Below are positions 36,337-44,716 of a DNA stretch of 64,000 nucleotides, in pieces. The position numbers and the translations under genes were made by a program. A model generated the notes under the pieces. That model saw only the letters and a program-made list of their open reading frames with translations, had not been told where the DNA came from and did not search any database. Position 1 is the first letter of the stretch. The number at the start of each line of letters is the position of its first letter. The DNA is from an uncultured delta proteobacterium (GTDB lineage: Bacteria > Desulfobacterota > Desulfobulbia > Desulfobulbales > Desulfurivibrionaceae): assembly GCA_903869265.1 (NCBI GenBank), contig CAIPYE010000004.1, forward strand, positions 124,001 through 188,000. The letters run 5' to 3'.

Positions 36337-37095
36337 ATGTTGCTGACCGCCAAGATTGCCATCGCCTTTCTCACCATTCTGCCCGTGCGGTTGCCTGCGG
36401 AACTGTCTGCTGACGGGCTTAGGCGGAGCGCTGGTTTTTTTCCTCTGGCAGGTTGGCTGATCGGCGGGTTTCTGGCCGGGGGAGCCTGGGTTTTTGTTTG
36501 GGCTGATCTCCCTCCGCTGGTGAGTGCGGTGTTGCTGGTGGCCCTTGGTGCATGGCTGACCAGGGGGTTGCACCTCGATGGTCTGGCTGATCTGCTGGAT
36601 GGCCTTGGCGGTGGGCAGACCCCGGATCGACGTCTGGCGATCATGAAGGATTCGGCCACAGGAGCCTTTGGGGTGATCGGGTTGGTGCTGCTGCTTGTTT
36701 TGAAGATTGCCTGTCTTGCCGCCCTTGTTGCCCAAGGCGGGCAAGCCCTGTTCTTTGCCTTGTTTGCTGCCTCGGTTGCGGCCCGTTGGGCCATGGCCAC
36801 CCTGGCCTGCGGCGCTCAATACCCGCGCGCCGCAGGCACCGGCCACGCCTTTGTCGGCAAGGTCGGCCTGGGAGAGCTGGCGGTTGCCACCCTCCTGCTG
36901 ACGCCGCTCATCTGGTGGCATTGGACTGCGGCCCTGATTATCCTCTGCGCCGCACTGTTGCCCACCGTCTGGCTCCGCTTCAAGGCGACCAAAGCCCTTG
37001 GCGGCGTCACCGGCGATGTGCTTGGGGCATCGTGCGAACTGGGCGAGGCCTGCGGCTGGCTCGCCGCAGTTGTTTTCTGTTCACTGGGAGTCTAA
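36337..37095 (+). CDS. cobS: Adenosylcobinamide-GDP ribazoletransferase (cobalamin synthase)
   Basis: 252 residues, integral membrane with six or seven hydrophobic segments. Family hallmarks: FLTILPV near the N-terminus, RGLHLDGLADLLDG (about 80-93) with the metal-binding Asp residues, RRLAIMKDSATGAFG (about 99-113), and LGGVTGDVLGA near the C-terminus. CobS joins adenosylcobinamide-GDP to the ribazole made by CobT. ATG 36337 follows the cobT stop by five bases; a TTG at 36328 is also possible. Confidence 0.95.
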   Translation: MLLTAKIAIAFLTILPVRLPAELSADGLRRSAGFFPLAGWLIGGFLAGGAWVFVWADLPPLVSAVLLVALGAWLTRGLHLDGLADLLDGLGGGQTPDRRLAIMKDSATGAFGVIGLVLLLVLKIACLAALVAQGGQALFFALFAASVAARWAMATLACGAQYPRAAGTGHAFVGKVGLGELAVATLLLTPLIWWHWTAALIILCAALLPTVWLRFKATKALGGVTGDVLGASCELGEACGWLAAVVFCSLGV

Positions 37096-37369
37096 TCTGA
37101 TTTTAGTCTTTTTAAGAATCCATCACTGTCTGCGATCATACTCTCTCCTTCATTAGCGTTGTATCCCCCACCATTGATTTGGTCTATTCTTTGCGTCCTT
37201 TGTAGGGTGTTCACGTTTTACGATTGACAATGACCAGCAAATTGTCGGATGCTTAACTAGTGGAACTGTTGTGAAAAAATTAGCATCGGTCATGTATTCC
37301 AGTTATCGCCGACTTTATTTAGCAGTATTGAAACAGTAGCCAGGAGCCGTAAAAAACGTATTTCTGTTT

Positions 37370-39916
37370 ATGGTAAAGCAGAACATGAAGGATACAATTT
37401 ACAAATACTTTCCTATTGTAACGGTAGCGATAGGCTATTTTGTCGCAGCCAGGTTGGGGTTGTTGTTGGCTTATCCAGGAACGAACGCGACCCCCTTATG
37501 GCTTCCTACGGGCATAGCCATGTCAGCGCTGCTTCTGCTGGGGAATCGTATGTGGCCTGGAATTGCGCTGGGCGCATTTATCGCCAATTACCAACAGTTG
37601 GCAGGCCTTGGTCTTTCAATTCCAGCATCCTTTGCGGCATCGTTGAGCACCGCTACCGGCAACACCCTTGAGGCGCTCATCGGCGTTTTTCTTATCCGGC
37701 GTTTTACTGGCATGCGCAACCCTTTTGAGCGAAGCTCAGATGTTATCACCTTCATAACGTTTGGCGCATTGATCAGCACGACAGTAAGCGCGACAATTGG
37801 AACGGCGACATTCTGCCTGGCTGTCTCTGCATGGGCAAGTTTTGCCTCTACCTGGCTGACCTGGTGGCTGGGCGACGCAGCAGGCGCCATGATCTTGGTC
37901 CCTCTGGCGATGACGGTTAAAGGGTTCAATGTTGCCGGATGGAAAATCCGGATCGTGGCCCGCAACCTTCTGATTTGGACATTCATAGGCGTAATTTGTT
38001 ATGGCATATCCTCCCGGAGCATTCAACTCAGCTTCATGCTGTTTCCGGTCATCATCATCGCAGCTTTCCGTCTGGGGCAATGCGGATCAGCCATGGTGGT
38101 CGGCATCATATCCATCGTATCCACCTATGTCACGGTCAACGGGGCAGGACCGTTTACTGCCAAAACCCTGACCGAGGCGCTTCTGCTACAGCAGGGATTT
38201 ATCGGTAGCCTTGCGATTACCTCTATGGTATTGGCGGCAATTGTCTCTGAACAGGTACAATCAAAGAAGATAATTGCTGAAAGCGAGGAGCGCTTCCGTA
38301 CACTCATAGAACAAGCCCCTATTGGCATACTATTTTCCCGTGATGGCGTTATCTTGGATGCGAACAAGGTCTATCTGGGCATGTGCGGATTTGCGGACAT
38401 TCAGGAATTGCGTGGAACGCCTCTCAGCGAACAGATTGCACCACAGGAAAGGGCCGAGATGCTTGAGCGTATAAGCAGGCTCTCTCAGGAAAAAACGATA
38501 GGGACAGCTTGTGAAACGATGGGACAGCGTGAAGACGGCTCCCAATTTCCTCTTTATGTTTCGGTAGGCAGAATTGTTTTGGCAGACGGATCATTGACTG
38601 TCGGTTTCTATATCGATATCACCGAGCGCAAGCGGGTTGAAGAGGCACTACAGGACAGCGAGCGGAAATATCGAGAACTGGTCATGAATGCTAACAGCAT
38701 CATCCTGCGCTGGAACAGCGAAGGAAAAATCACCTTCATGAATGAATACGGGCTGAAATTCTTCGGGTACACCGAAGCGGAGCTTGTCGGACGCCATGTG
38801 ATCGGCACGCTTGTCACGGAAACGGAAAGTTCTGGAAGGGATCTGAGATCGCTGATGGATCAAATCTGCGCCGATCCGAGAGCCTTTGAACACAATATCA
38901 ATGAGAATATCCGACACAACGGCGAGCGGGCATGGATCACTTGGACGAACAAGGTTGTAGTGGATGAGCGGGGCCAGGTAAAGGAAATTTTGAGCATCGG
39001 ATCGAACATCACCGAAATCAAACAGGCCGAAGCGGAACTCAAGCAACATCGTGAACATCTCGAACAGCTAGTATCAACGAGAACCGCTGATCTTCAGAAA
39101 AGCCAGCTGACCTTGATGGGGATGGTGGAAGACCTGAATAGCAAGAAAAAAGAACTGGTGGCTGCCAACCAGAAGCTCAAAGAGCTTGACCAACTCAAAT
39201 CCATGTTCATCGCCTCCATGTCCCATGAATTGCGGACGCCTTTGAACTCCATTATCGGTTTCACCGGCATTACACTGCAAGGTTTGTCCGGCGAATTAAA
39301 CGAGGAACAACGAGACAATCTTTCTCGCGCCTACCATTCGGGCAAGCATCTGCTTTCCCTGATCACTGACGTTATCGACATTTCAAAAATTGAGGCAGGA
39401 AGGGTTGATGCCTTTTTGGAGACCATTTCCCTGAAGAAAATTATTGATGAGGCCATTGATACCATAGCGCCCCAACTGAAAGAGAAAAACCTGGGGCTTA
39501 CGGTGGAAATCGCTTCGGATATTGTGCTGCATACCGATCACAAAAGGCTGCTGCAATGTCTGATCAATCTTTTGAGCAACGCCATGAAATTCACGGAACA
39601 GGGCGGCATAACTGTTACCGTTAGCGAGCAGGATGCCACGGTTGACATTGCGGTCAGCGACACGGGAATCGGCATTGCCGAACAGGATTTACCCAAGCTT
39701 TTTGAGGCATTTGAACGGCTGGAGACGCACCTACGGATCAAGGCCGGCGGCACTGGACTTGGCTTGTATCTAACGAAGAAGCTAGTCACCGATATCCTGC
39801 GCGGCTCGATCTCGGTGCGGAGCATGGAAGGTGAAGGAAGCATCTTCAGCCTGACTATTCCGAAAACCATTCTGCCAATTGATCCGGCGGTGGAACCTGG
39901 AGGCAGTGCGCAATGA
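37370..39916 (+). CDS. MASE1-PAS-PAS sensor histidine kinase
   Basis: 848 residues. N-terminal MASE1 membrane sensor of about eight helices (roughly 10-290; ATPLWLPTGIA and LTWWLGDAAGAM are typical), a PAS domain (about 300-420), a second PAS/PAC (about 430-560), a coiled coil, a HisKA domain with phospho-acceptor His619 in SHELRTPLN, and a C-terminal HATPase with NLLSNAMKF, DTGIGI and GTGLGLYL. It has no receiver of its own. Base composition looks more AT-rich than neighbours. Its stop overlaps the receiver gene (ATGA), so the two probably work together. The stimulus is unknown. Confidence 0.93.
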   Translation: MVKQNMKDTIYKYFPIVTVAIGYFVAARLGLLLAYPGTNATPLWLPTGIAMSALLLLGNRMWPGIALGAFIANYQQLAGLGLSIPASFAASLSTATGNTLEALIGVFLIRRFTGMRNPFERSSDVITFITFGALISTTVSATIGTATFCLAVSAWASFASTWLTWWLGDAAGAMILVPLAMTVKGFNVAGWKIRIVARNLLIWTFIGVICYGISSRSIQLSFMLFPVIIIAAFRLGQCGSAMVVGIISIVSTYVTVNGAGPFTAKTLTEALLLQQGFIGSLAITSMVLAAIVSEQVQSKKIIAESEERFRTLIEQAPIGILFSRDGVILDANKVYLGMCGFADIQELRGTPLSEQIAPQERAEMLERISRLSQEKTIGTACETMGQREDGSQFPLYVSVGRIVLADGSLTVGFYIDITERKRVEEALQDSERKYRELVMNANSIILRWNSEGKITFMNEYGLKFFGYTEAELVGRHVIGTLVTETESSGRDLRSLMDQICADPRAFEHNINENIRHNGERAWITWTNKVVVDERGQVKEILSIGSNITEIKQAEAELKQHREHLEQLVSTRTADLQKSQLTLMGMVEDLNSKKKELVAANQKLKELDQLKSMFIASMSHELRTPLNSIIGFTGITLQGLSGELNEEQRDNLSRAYHSGKHLLSLITDVIDISKIEAGRVDAFLETISLKKIIDEAIDTIAPQLKEKNLGLTVEIASDIVLHTDHKRLLQCLINLLSNAMKFTEQGGITVTVSEQDATVDIAVSDTGIGIAEQDLPKLFEAFERLETHLRIKAGGTGLGLYLTKKLVTDILRGSISVRSMEGEGSIFSLTIPKTILPIDPAVEPGGSAQ

Positions 39917-40284
39917 AAAGGGTGTTGATCATCGAAGATAATTCGGATAACCGGGTGCTGATCACGAGGATTTTGGAGAAGGCAGGCTATCAGATCAGCC
40001 CTGCGGAAACAGGTTTGGAGGGGTTTGCCACAGCCCTCCGCATACGGCCTGATTTCATCCTGCTCGACATCCAGTTGCCGGACATCGAAGGAACCGAGGT
40101 GTTGCGTAGAATCCGGGCATCGGAGATCGGCAACAGCATTCCCATTATTGCCGTTACCTCCTATGCTATGGCTGGAGATCGGGAACGGTTGTTGGCCGCA
40201 GGCTGTAATGGCTATATCGAAAAGCCCATCGACCCGCTCCGATTCATCGCGCAAATCGAACAGTGCGTAGGGGATCTGTCATGA
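39913..40284 (+). CDS. Single-domain response regulator
   Basis: 123 residues, receiver only. Phospho-acceptor Asp52 lies in LLDIQLPD; the acidic pocket is Glu8-Asp9; the conserved Lys is in IEKPID. It has no output domain, so it probably works as a phosphate shuttle (DivK-like) or by protein contact. It is coupled by ATGA overlaps to the MASE1 kinase upstream and the hybrid kinase downstream. Confidence 0.92.
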   Translation: MKRVLIIEDNSDNRVLITRILEKAGYQISPAETGLEGFATALRIRPDFILLDIQLPDIEGTEVLRRIRASEIGNSIPIIAVTSYAMAGDRERLLAAGCNGYIEKPIDPLRFIAQIEQCVGDLS

Positions 40285-42317
40285 AAATTTTGATCGTTGA
40301 GGATGATGCAAACTCACGGGTTGTTCTGGTCCGGGCTTTGTTGAGTCAGGGCTATGCCATTGAGAGCGCAGGCAACGGCACCGCTGCCTTGCAAATAATC
40401 CAGGAAACCCCCATCGACCTCATTATTTCCGACATCCTGATGCCGGAGATGGACGGCTACGCCCTGTGTCGGGCGTTGCAAGCCGACGAACAGCTCAAAA
40501 AGATCCCGCTTATTATCTACACCGCCACCTATACCGATGCAGATAGCGAAAAACTGGCCATGGCCATGGGTGCCCGTCGTTTTCTCTTAAAGCCCATGGA
40601 TTTGCCAGAGCTTTTTGCGGTGATCAAAGAGGTCTTGGCCGAAGGGCCGCAACAGGGGGGGAAGGAGAAACACGGCCACGATCAGCTTGATCTGGACAAG
40701 GAGCATTTGGCCGCCCTCACCCGCAAGCTTGATAAAAAAGTGCGGGAACTTGAGGAAGAGAGGCAGCGGCTTGAACACAGCGAACAGAAATATCGGCGAC
40801 TGGTTGAGGCGCTTCGGGAGCATTATTTTTTTTATGCCCATGATGCGCAAGGCATTGGGGTCTATGTCAGCCCTTCGATCAGTAATGTCCTTGGCTATTT
40901 GCCCGAGGAAATGATGGGCCATTATTCAGAGTATCTTACCGACAGCCCAATCAACAAGGAGGTTGTTCGCCTCACAGAATGTGCCATCAAGGGTGATAAG
41001 CAGCCGCCCTATGAGGTGGAGATCTTTCATAAGGATGGGACGATCCGCCGTCTGGAGGTAACCGAAGAGCCTGTTTTTGATGACCAGGGACAGGTTGTCG
41101 CCGTTGAGGGGATCGCCCATGATATAACCAGGCGCATCCAGACCGAGGCGGAACTCCTGAAGGCTCAGCAAGACCTTCTTCAGGCCCAGAAAATGGAGGC
41201 TATTGGCACCCTGGCCGGTGGGATTGCCCATGATTTTAATAACATCCTTTCTGCCATCCTGGGATTTACCGACCTTGCCTTGATGCGAATCAAGGATGAC
41301 GCTGCCCTGCATGATGACTTGATGCAGGTTCGTAAGGCCGGAGATCGGGCAACCGATCTGGTCCGTCAGATTCTGACCTTCAGCCGAAAGCAACCGCAGG
41401 AAAACAATCCGTTACAGATTTCTTCGATTATCAAGGAGGCCTTGAAGCTTTTGCGTTCGTCCATCCCCTCCACTATCGAGATCCGGCAGGATATTAACTC
41501 CCAGGCCATGGTGCTGGCCGATCCCACCCAAATTCACCAGATGATTATGAACCTTTGCACCAATGCCTCTCATGCCATGCTGGAGCGTGGGGGAGTGATG
41601 GGGGTTACCTTGCAGGAGATGGATATTGACGCAGATGGCATGATCGGCAAAAGGGATTTGTCGCCTGGTCGTTATGTGGTATTGACGGTCAGCGATAGCG
41701 GTTGCGGTATGAACAAAGAGGTCATGGCGAAGATTTTTGAACCCTATTTTACCACCAAGGAAAAGGGCAAAGGAACTGGCTTGGGGCTGGCCGTGGTCCA
41801 TGGCATCGTGAAAGACCATCACGGTCAGATTGCCGTGTACAGCGAGCCTGGGAAAGGCACCGTCTTTAATGTCTATTTGCCCATGATCGTCCAGGCGATC
41901 GAAGTGGATGTGGTCGAGGAAGTCCCTCCTCCCATGGCAAATGGACACCAGCGGATCATAGTCGTGGATGATGAAAGCGCCATTCGAGAGCTGGCCACTC
42001 GGATATTGACTGCGGCAGGCTACCGGGTGGAAGCATTTGTCAATGGAATTGATGCTTGGCAGGCCTTCTCTCAGGCTCCAGACGCCTGGGATCTCCTCCT
42101 TACTGATCAAACAATGCCGGGCATGACGGGGAAACAGTTGATTGCCAAGGCTTTGGCAATCAAACCGAGCCTGCCCATCATTCTCTGCTCGGGGTACAGT
42201 GAAATTATGAATAGAAATCAAACTCAGACAACAGGGGGATACATCTACCTGCAAAAGCCTGTGGCGATAAGAGACCTGCTTACCAAGGTTGCCAATGCGC
42301 TCAACAAGACTGAGTGA
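40281..42317 (+). CDS. Hybrid sensor kinase: REC-PAS-HisKA-HATPase-REC
   Basis: 678 residues. N-terminal receiver (Asp51 in ISDILMPEMDG), a coiled coil near 140-170, a PAS/PAC domain (about 170-285), HisKA with His317 in GGIAHDFNN, HATPase (DSGCGM, GKGTGLGLAVVHG), and a second receiver from about 558 with Asp609 in LLTDQTMPG. It has no membrane segment, so it is cytosolic. The two receivers and ATGA overlap with the upstream genes suggest a three-protein phosphorelay. ATG 40281 is chosen at the overlap; the frame upstream adds six residues from the neighbour. Confidence 0.92.
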   Translation: MKILIVEDDANSRVVLVRALLSQGYAIESAGNGTAALQIIQETPIDLIISDILMPEMDGYALCRALQADEQLKKIPLIIYTATYTDADSEKLAMAMGARRFLLKPMDLPELFAVIKEVLAEGPQQGGKEKHGHDQLDLDKEHLAALTRKLDKKVRELEEERQRLEHSEQKYRRLVEALREHYFFYAHDAQGIGVYVSPSISNVLGYLPEEMMGHYSEYLTDSPINKEVVRLTECAIKGDKQPPYEVEIFHKDGTIRRLEVTEEPVFDDQGQVVAVEGIAHDITRRIQTEAELLKAQQDLLQAQKMEAIGTLAGGIAHDFNNILSAILGFTDLALMRIKDDAALHDDLMQVRKAGDRATDLVRQILTFSRKQPQENNPLQISSIIKEALKLLRSSIPSTIEIRQDINSQAMVLADPTQIHQMIMNLCTNASHAMLERGGVMGVTLQEMDIDADGMIGKRDLSPGRYVVLTVSDSGCGMNKEVMAKIFEPYFTTKEKGKGTGLGLAVVHGIVKDHHGQIAVYSEPGKGTVFNVYLPMIVQAIEVDVVEEVPPPMANGHQRIIVVDDESAIRELATRILTAAGYRVEAFVNGIDAWQAFSQAPDAWDLLLTDQTMPGMTGKQLIAKALAIKPSLPIILCSGYSEIMNRNQTQTTGGYIYLQKPVAIRDLLTKVANALNKTE

Positions 42318-42365
42318 TGATGTTGAGGTTTTCTAACTGTCCTAGTTCTGGATATGGAGCACAAT

Positions 42366-42399
42366 AAAAAGAGGGGAGTCAATTGGCTCCCCTCTTTTT
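42366..42399. terminator. Bidirectional terminator between the signalling operon and glnN
   Basis: A 15-bp stem, 42366-42380 with 42385-42399, with an AATT loop and a single G-U pair. It is bounded by AAAAA on one side and TTTTT on the other, so it can end both the plus-strand signalling operon and the minus-strand nitrogen operon. Confidence 0.92.
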
Positions 42400-42453
42400 A
42401 TATAAAGCATCTGCACAGTGGCGTGAGATCAGGACACTTGCCGTTGCCTTATA

Positions 42454-44589
42454 CTACAGATTAAACAGCAAATCGCTATAGACCGGCACCGGCCAGAGAT
42501 CAGCCGGCAGGATGGCCTCAAGCGCGTCGATGTCGGTACGCAGATCAACCATGGCGGGGAATACCTTGTCGCGGTATGCGGCACCTTGCTTGTCCACTGC
42601 GCTGATGGCCTGGGCCTTCAAGGTTTCTGCCTCCAGCTTGGCCACCTTCTTGCCTGCTGATTCAAGATGCTTGCCAACCTCTTCCAGCAACCCCTTCTGC
42701 ACCGAGCCGTACTTGCCGGCTGCGGCCAGGGAGGCGCCGAGTTCGGCGACAAACTGGATGGCTGCCGGGATGAACTGCCGCTTGGTCATCTGGATGGCGG
42801 TCAGGGCCTCGATGTTGATGTGCTTGGCATACTGCTCCACATAGATATCGTAGCGGGAATGCAGCTCATCCTTGGAAAGCACGTTGTACTTGCCGAACAG
42901 CTTGATCGCCTTGGGGGTGACAAAGGCCTTGAGCGCATCCACGGTGTTGCGGGTGTTTGGCAGGCCGCGCTTTGCGGCTTCCTTAGCCCACTCGGCAGAG
43001 TAGTTGTTGCCGTTGAAGATGATCCGGCCATGTTTGGTCATGGCTTCCTTGAGGATGGCTTGGATCTCTTTGTTTACGTCCTTGGCCTTTTCCAGGCGGA
43101 CGGCGATCTCTTCCAGCGCCTCGGCGGCAATGGTGTTCAGAGCCACGTTGGGGCCGGAGATGGACTGGGCGGAGCCGACCATGCGGAACTCGAACTTGTT
43201 GCCGGTGAAGGCAAAGGGCGAGGTCCGGTTCCGGTCGGTGTTGTCCTTGGGCAGTTCGGGCAGGGAATCAACTCCGATTTTCAGGGTCTGGGCAGTGCCC
43301 TTCTTGGTGATCTTCTCGCCCTTGGCCAGCTTTTCCAGAACGTCGGAGAGCTCCTGGCCCAGGAAGATGGAGATGATCGCGGGCGGAGCCTCGTTGGCGC
43401 CCAACCGGTGGTCGTTGCCGGAGCTGCCGCAGGTGGCGCGCAGGATGTCGGCATGGGTGTCAACCGCCTTGATCAAGGCCGAGATAAAGACCAGGAACTG
43501 GGCGTTGTCCTCGGGGGTCTGGCCCGGATCAAGCAGGTTGATGCCGTCGTCGGTGGAGAGCGACCAGTTGTTGTGCTTGCCGGAGCCGTTTATTCCGGCG
43601 TAGGGCTTCTCGTGCAGCAGGCAGACCATGCCGTGGCGCAGGGCCACTTTCTGCATGGTTTCCATGACCAGCTGGTTGTGGTCGGTGGCCATGTTGGTGG
43701 TGGTGAAAACCGGGGCCATTTCAAACTGGGCCGGGGCCACCTCGTTGTGCTTGGTCTTGGAGGAGATGCCCATCTTCCACAGCTCAATGTCCAGATCCTT
43801 CATGTAGGCGGAGACCCGGTCCTTGATGGCGCCGAAGTACTGGTCTTCCAGCTCCTGGCCTTTGGGGGCAGGAGCGCCGAACAGGCTGCGGCCGCAGGTC
43901 ATCAGGTCGAGACGTTGCAGGTAGTATTCTTTTTCCACCAGGAAGTATTCCTGCTCCGCGCCCACCGTGGAGGTAACGGTGCTGGAGGTGGTGTTGCCCA
44001 TGGCCTTGAGCACCCGCAACGCCTGCTTGGAAACGACGTTCATCGAGCGGAGCAGGGGGGTTTTCTTGTCCAGAGCCTCGCCCTTGTAGGAGCAGAAGGC
44101 GGTGGGGATGCAGAGGGTCACATCGCCGGATTCGTCTTCCTTGAGGAAGGCAGGGGAGGTGCAGTCCCAGGCGGTGTAGCCGCGGGCCTCGAAGGTGACG
44201 CGCAACCCGCCGCTGGGGAAGGAAGAAGCATCCGGCTCGCCTTGGATCAGCTGCTTGCCGGAGAACTCCATGATCACCCCGCCGTCGTCGGTGGGGGAGA
44301 TGAAGGAGTCGTGCTTCTCGGCGGTGATGCCGGTAAGGGGCTGGAACCAGTGGGTGTAATGGCTGGCGCCCTTTTCGATGGCCCAGTCCTTCATGGCATT
44401 GGCGACAACGGAGGCGACATCCGGAGGCAGGGTTGAACCGGTGTTGATGGTTTTCTGCAGAGCCTTGTAGGTTTCCTTGGGCAGCCTTTCCTTCATGGTT
44501 TTGTTGTTGAACACGTTGGTGCCGAAAAGCTCTGGCACGGTCATCATGGTCTGGTCGTAGTCGTTGCCGCAGTTGCAATTGTCACTCAT
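42454..44589 (-). CDS. glnN: Type III glutamine synthetase
   Basis: 711 residues, the size of GSIII dodecamers rather than the roughly 470 of GSI. Catalytic signatures: [44 protein letters not shown], and [19 protein letters not shown] (key residues). It makes glutamine from glutamate and ammonium with ATP. The frame upstream is open, but ATG 44589 (MSDNCNCG) has AGGAG upstream and fits the family. A GSIII lacks the adenylylation Tyr-type control of GSI. It is the last gene after amtB-glnB-glnD, 127 bp from glnD. Confidence 0.95.
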   Translation of the reverse strand: MSDNCNCGNDYDQTMMTVPELFGTNVFNNKTMKERLPKETYKALQKTINTGSTLPPDVASVVANAMKDWAIEKGASHYTHWFQPLTGITAEKHDSFISPTDDGGVIMEFSGKQLIQGEPDASSFPSGGLRVTFEARGYTAWDCTSPAFLKEDESGDVTLCIPTAFCSYKGEALDKKTPLLRSMNVVSKQALRVLKAMGNTTSSTVTSTVGAEQEYFLVEKEYYLQRLDLMTCGRSLFGAPAPKGQELEDQYFGAIKDRVSAYMKDLDIELWKMGISSKTKHNEVAPAQFEMAPVFTTTNMATDHNQLVMETMQKVALRHGMVCLLHEKPYAGINGSGKHNNWSLSTDDGINLLDPGQTPEDNAQFLVFISALIKAVDTHADILRATCGSSGNDHRLGANEAPPAIISIFLGQELSDVLEKLAKGEKITKKGTAQTLKIGVDSLPELPKDNTDRNRTSPFAFTGNKFEFRMVGSAQSISGPNVALNTIAAEALEEIAVRLEKAKDVNKEIQAILKEAMTKHGRIIFNGNNYSAEWAKEAAKRGLPNTRNTVDALKAFVTPKAIKLFGKYNVLSKDELHSRYDIYVEQYAKHINIEALTAIQMTKRQFIPAAIQFVAELGASLAAAGKYGSVQKGLLEEVGKHLESAGKKVAKLEAETLKAQAISAVDKQGAAYRDKVFPAMVDLRTDIDALEAILPADLWPVPVYSDLLFNL

Positions 44590-44637
44590 TGTGTTGCTCC
44601 TTATTTTTTGGGTGCTGAAGGGTAAGGTTGAAAACCT

Positions 44638-44696
44638 CCCACGCCCGATGCAGAAGGGGGTGGGCATCCGTTAAAGCCAACCGCTGGCGGGTTGGC
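44638..44696 (-). promoter_or_regulatory. Two hairpins in the glnD-glnN gap
   Basis: On the minus strand a perfect 7-bp hairpin (GCCAACC / GGTTGGC; plus 44676-44682 with 44690-44696) is followed by a second one (plus 44638-44646 with 44656-44664; 5 bp plus 3 bp around a mismatch), then GGTTTTC. They may attenuate or punctuate transcripts ahead of glnN. Confidence 0.45.
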
Positions 44697-44716
44697 GTTG
44701 TTCCCGTGCCATGGTT

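Noticed and set aside
42667-44436. 589-residue plus-strand frame over glnN
   Set aside because: Low-complexity Gly/Val/Leu composition, antisense to a confidently identified GSIII gene.
44698-44716. TGGCAC-like half site near the glnD end as a sigma-54 promoter for glnN
   Set aside because: The -12 element is at the wrong distance (12 rather than 10 bases between GG and GC).
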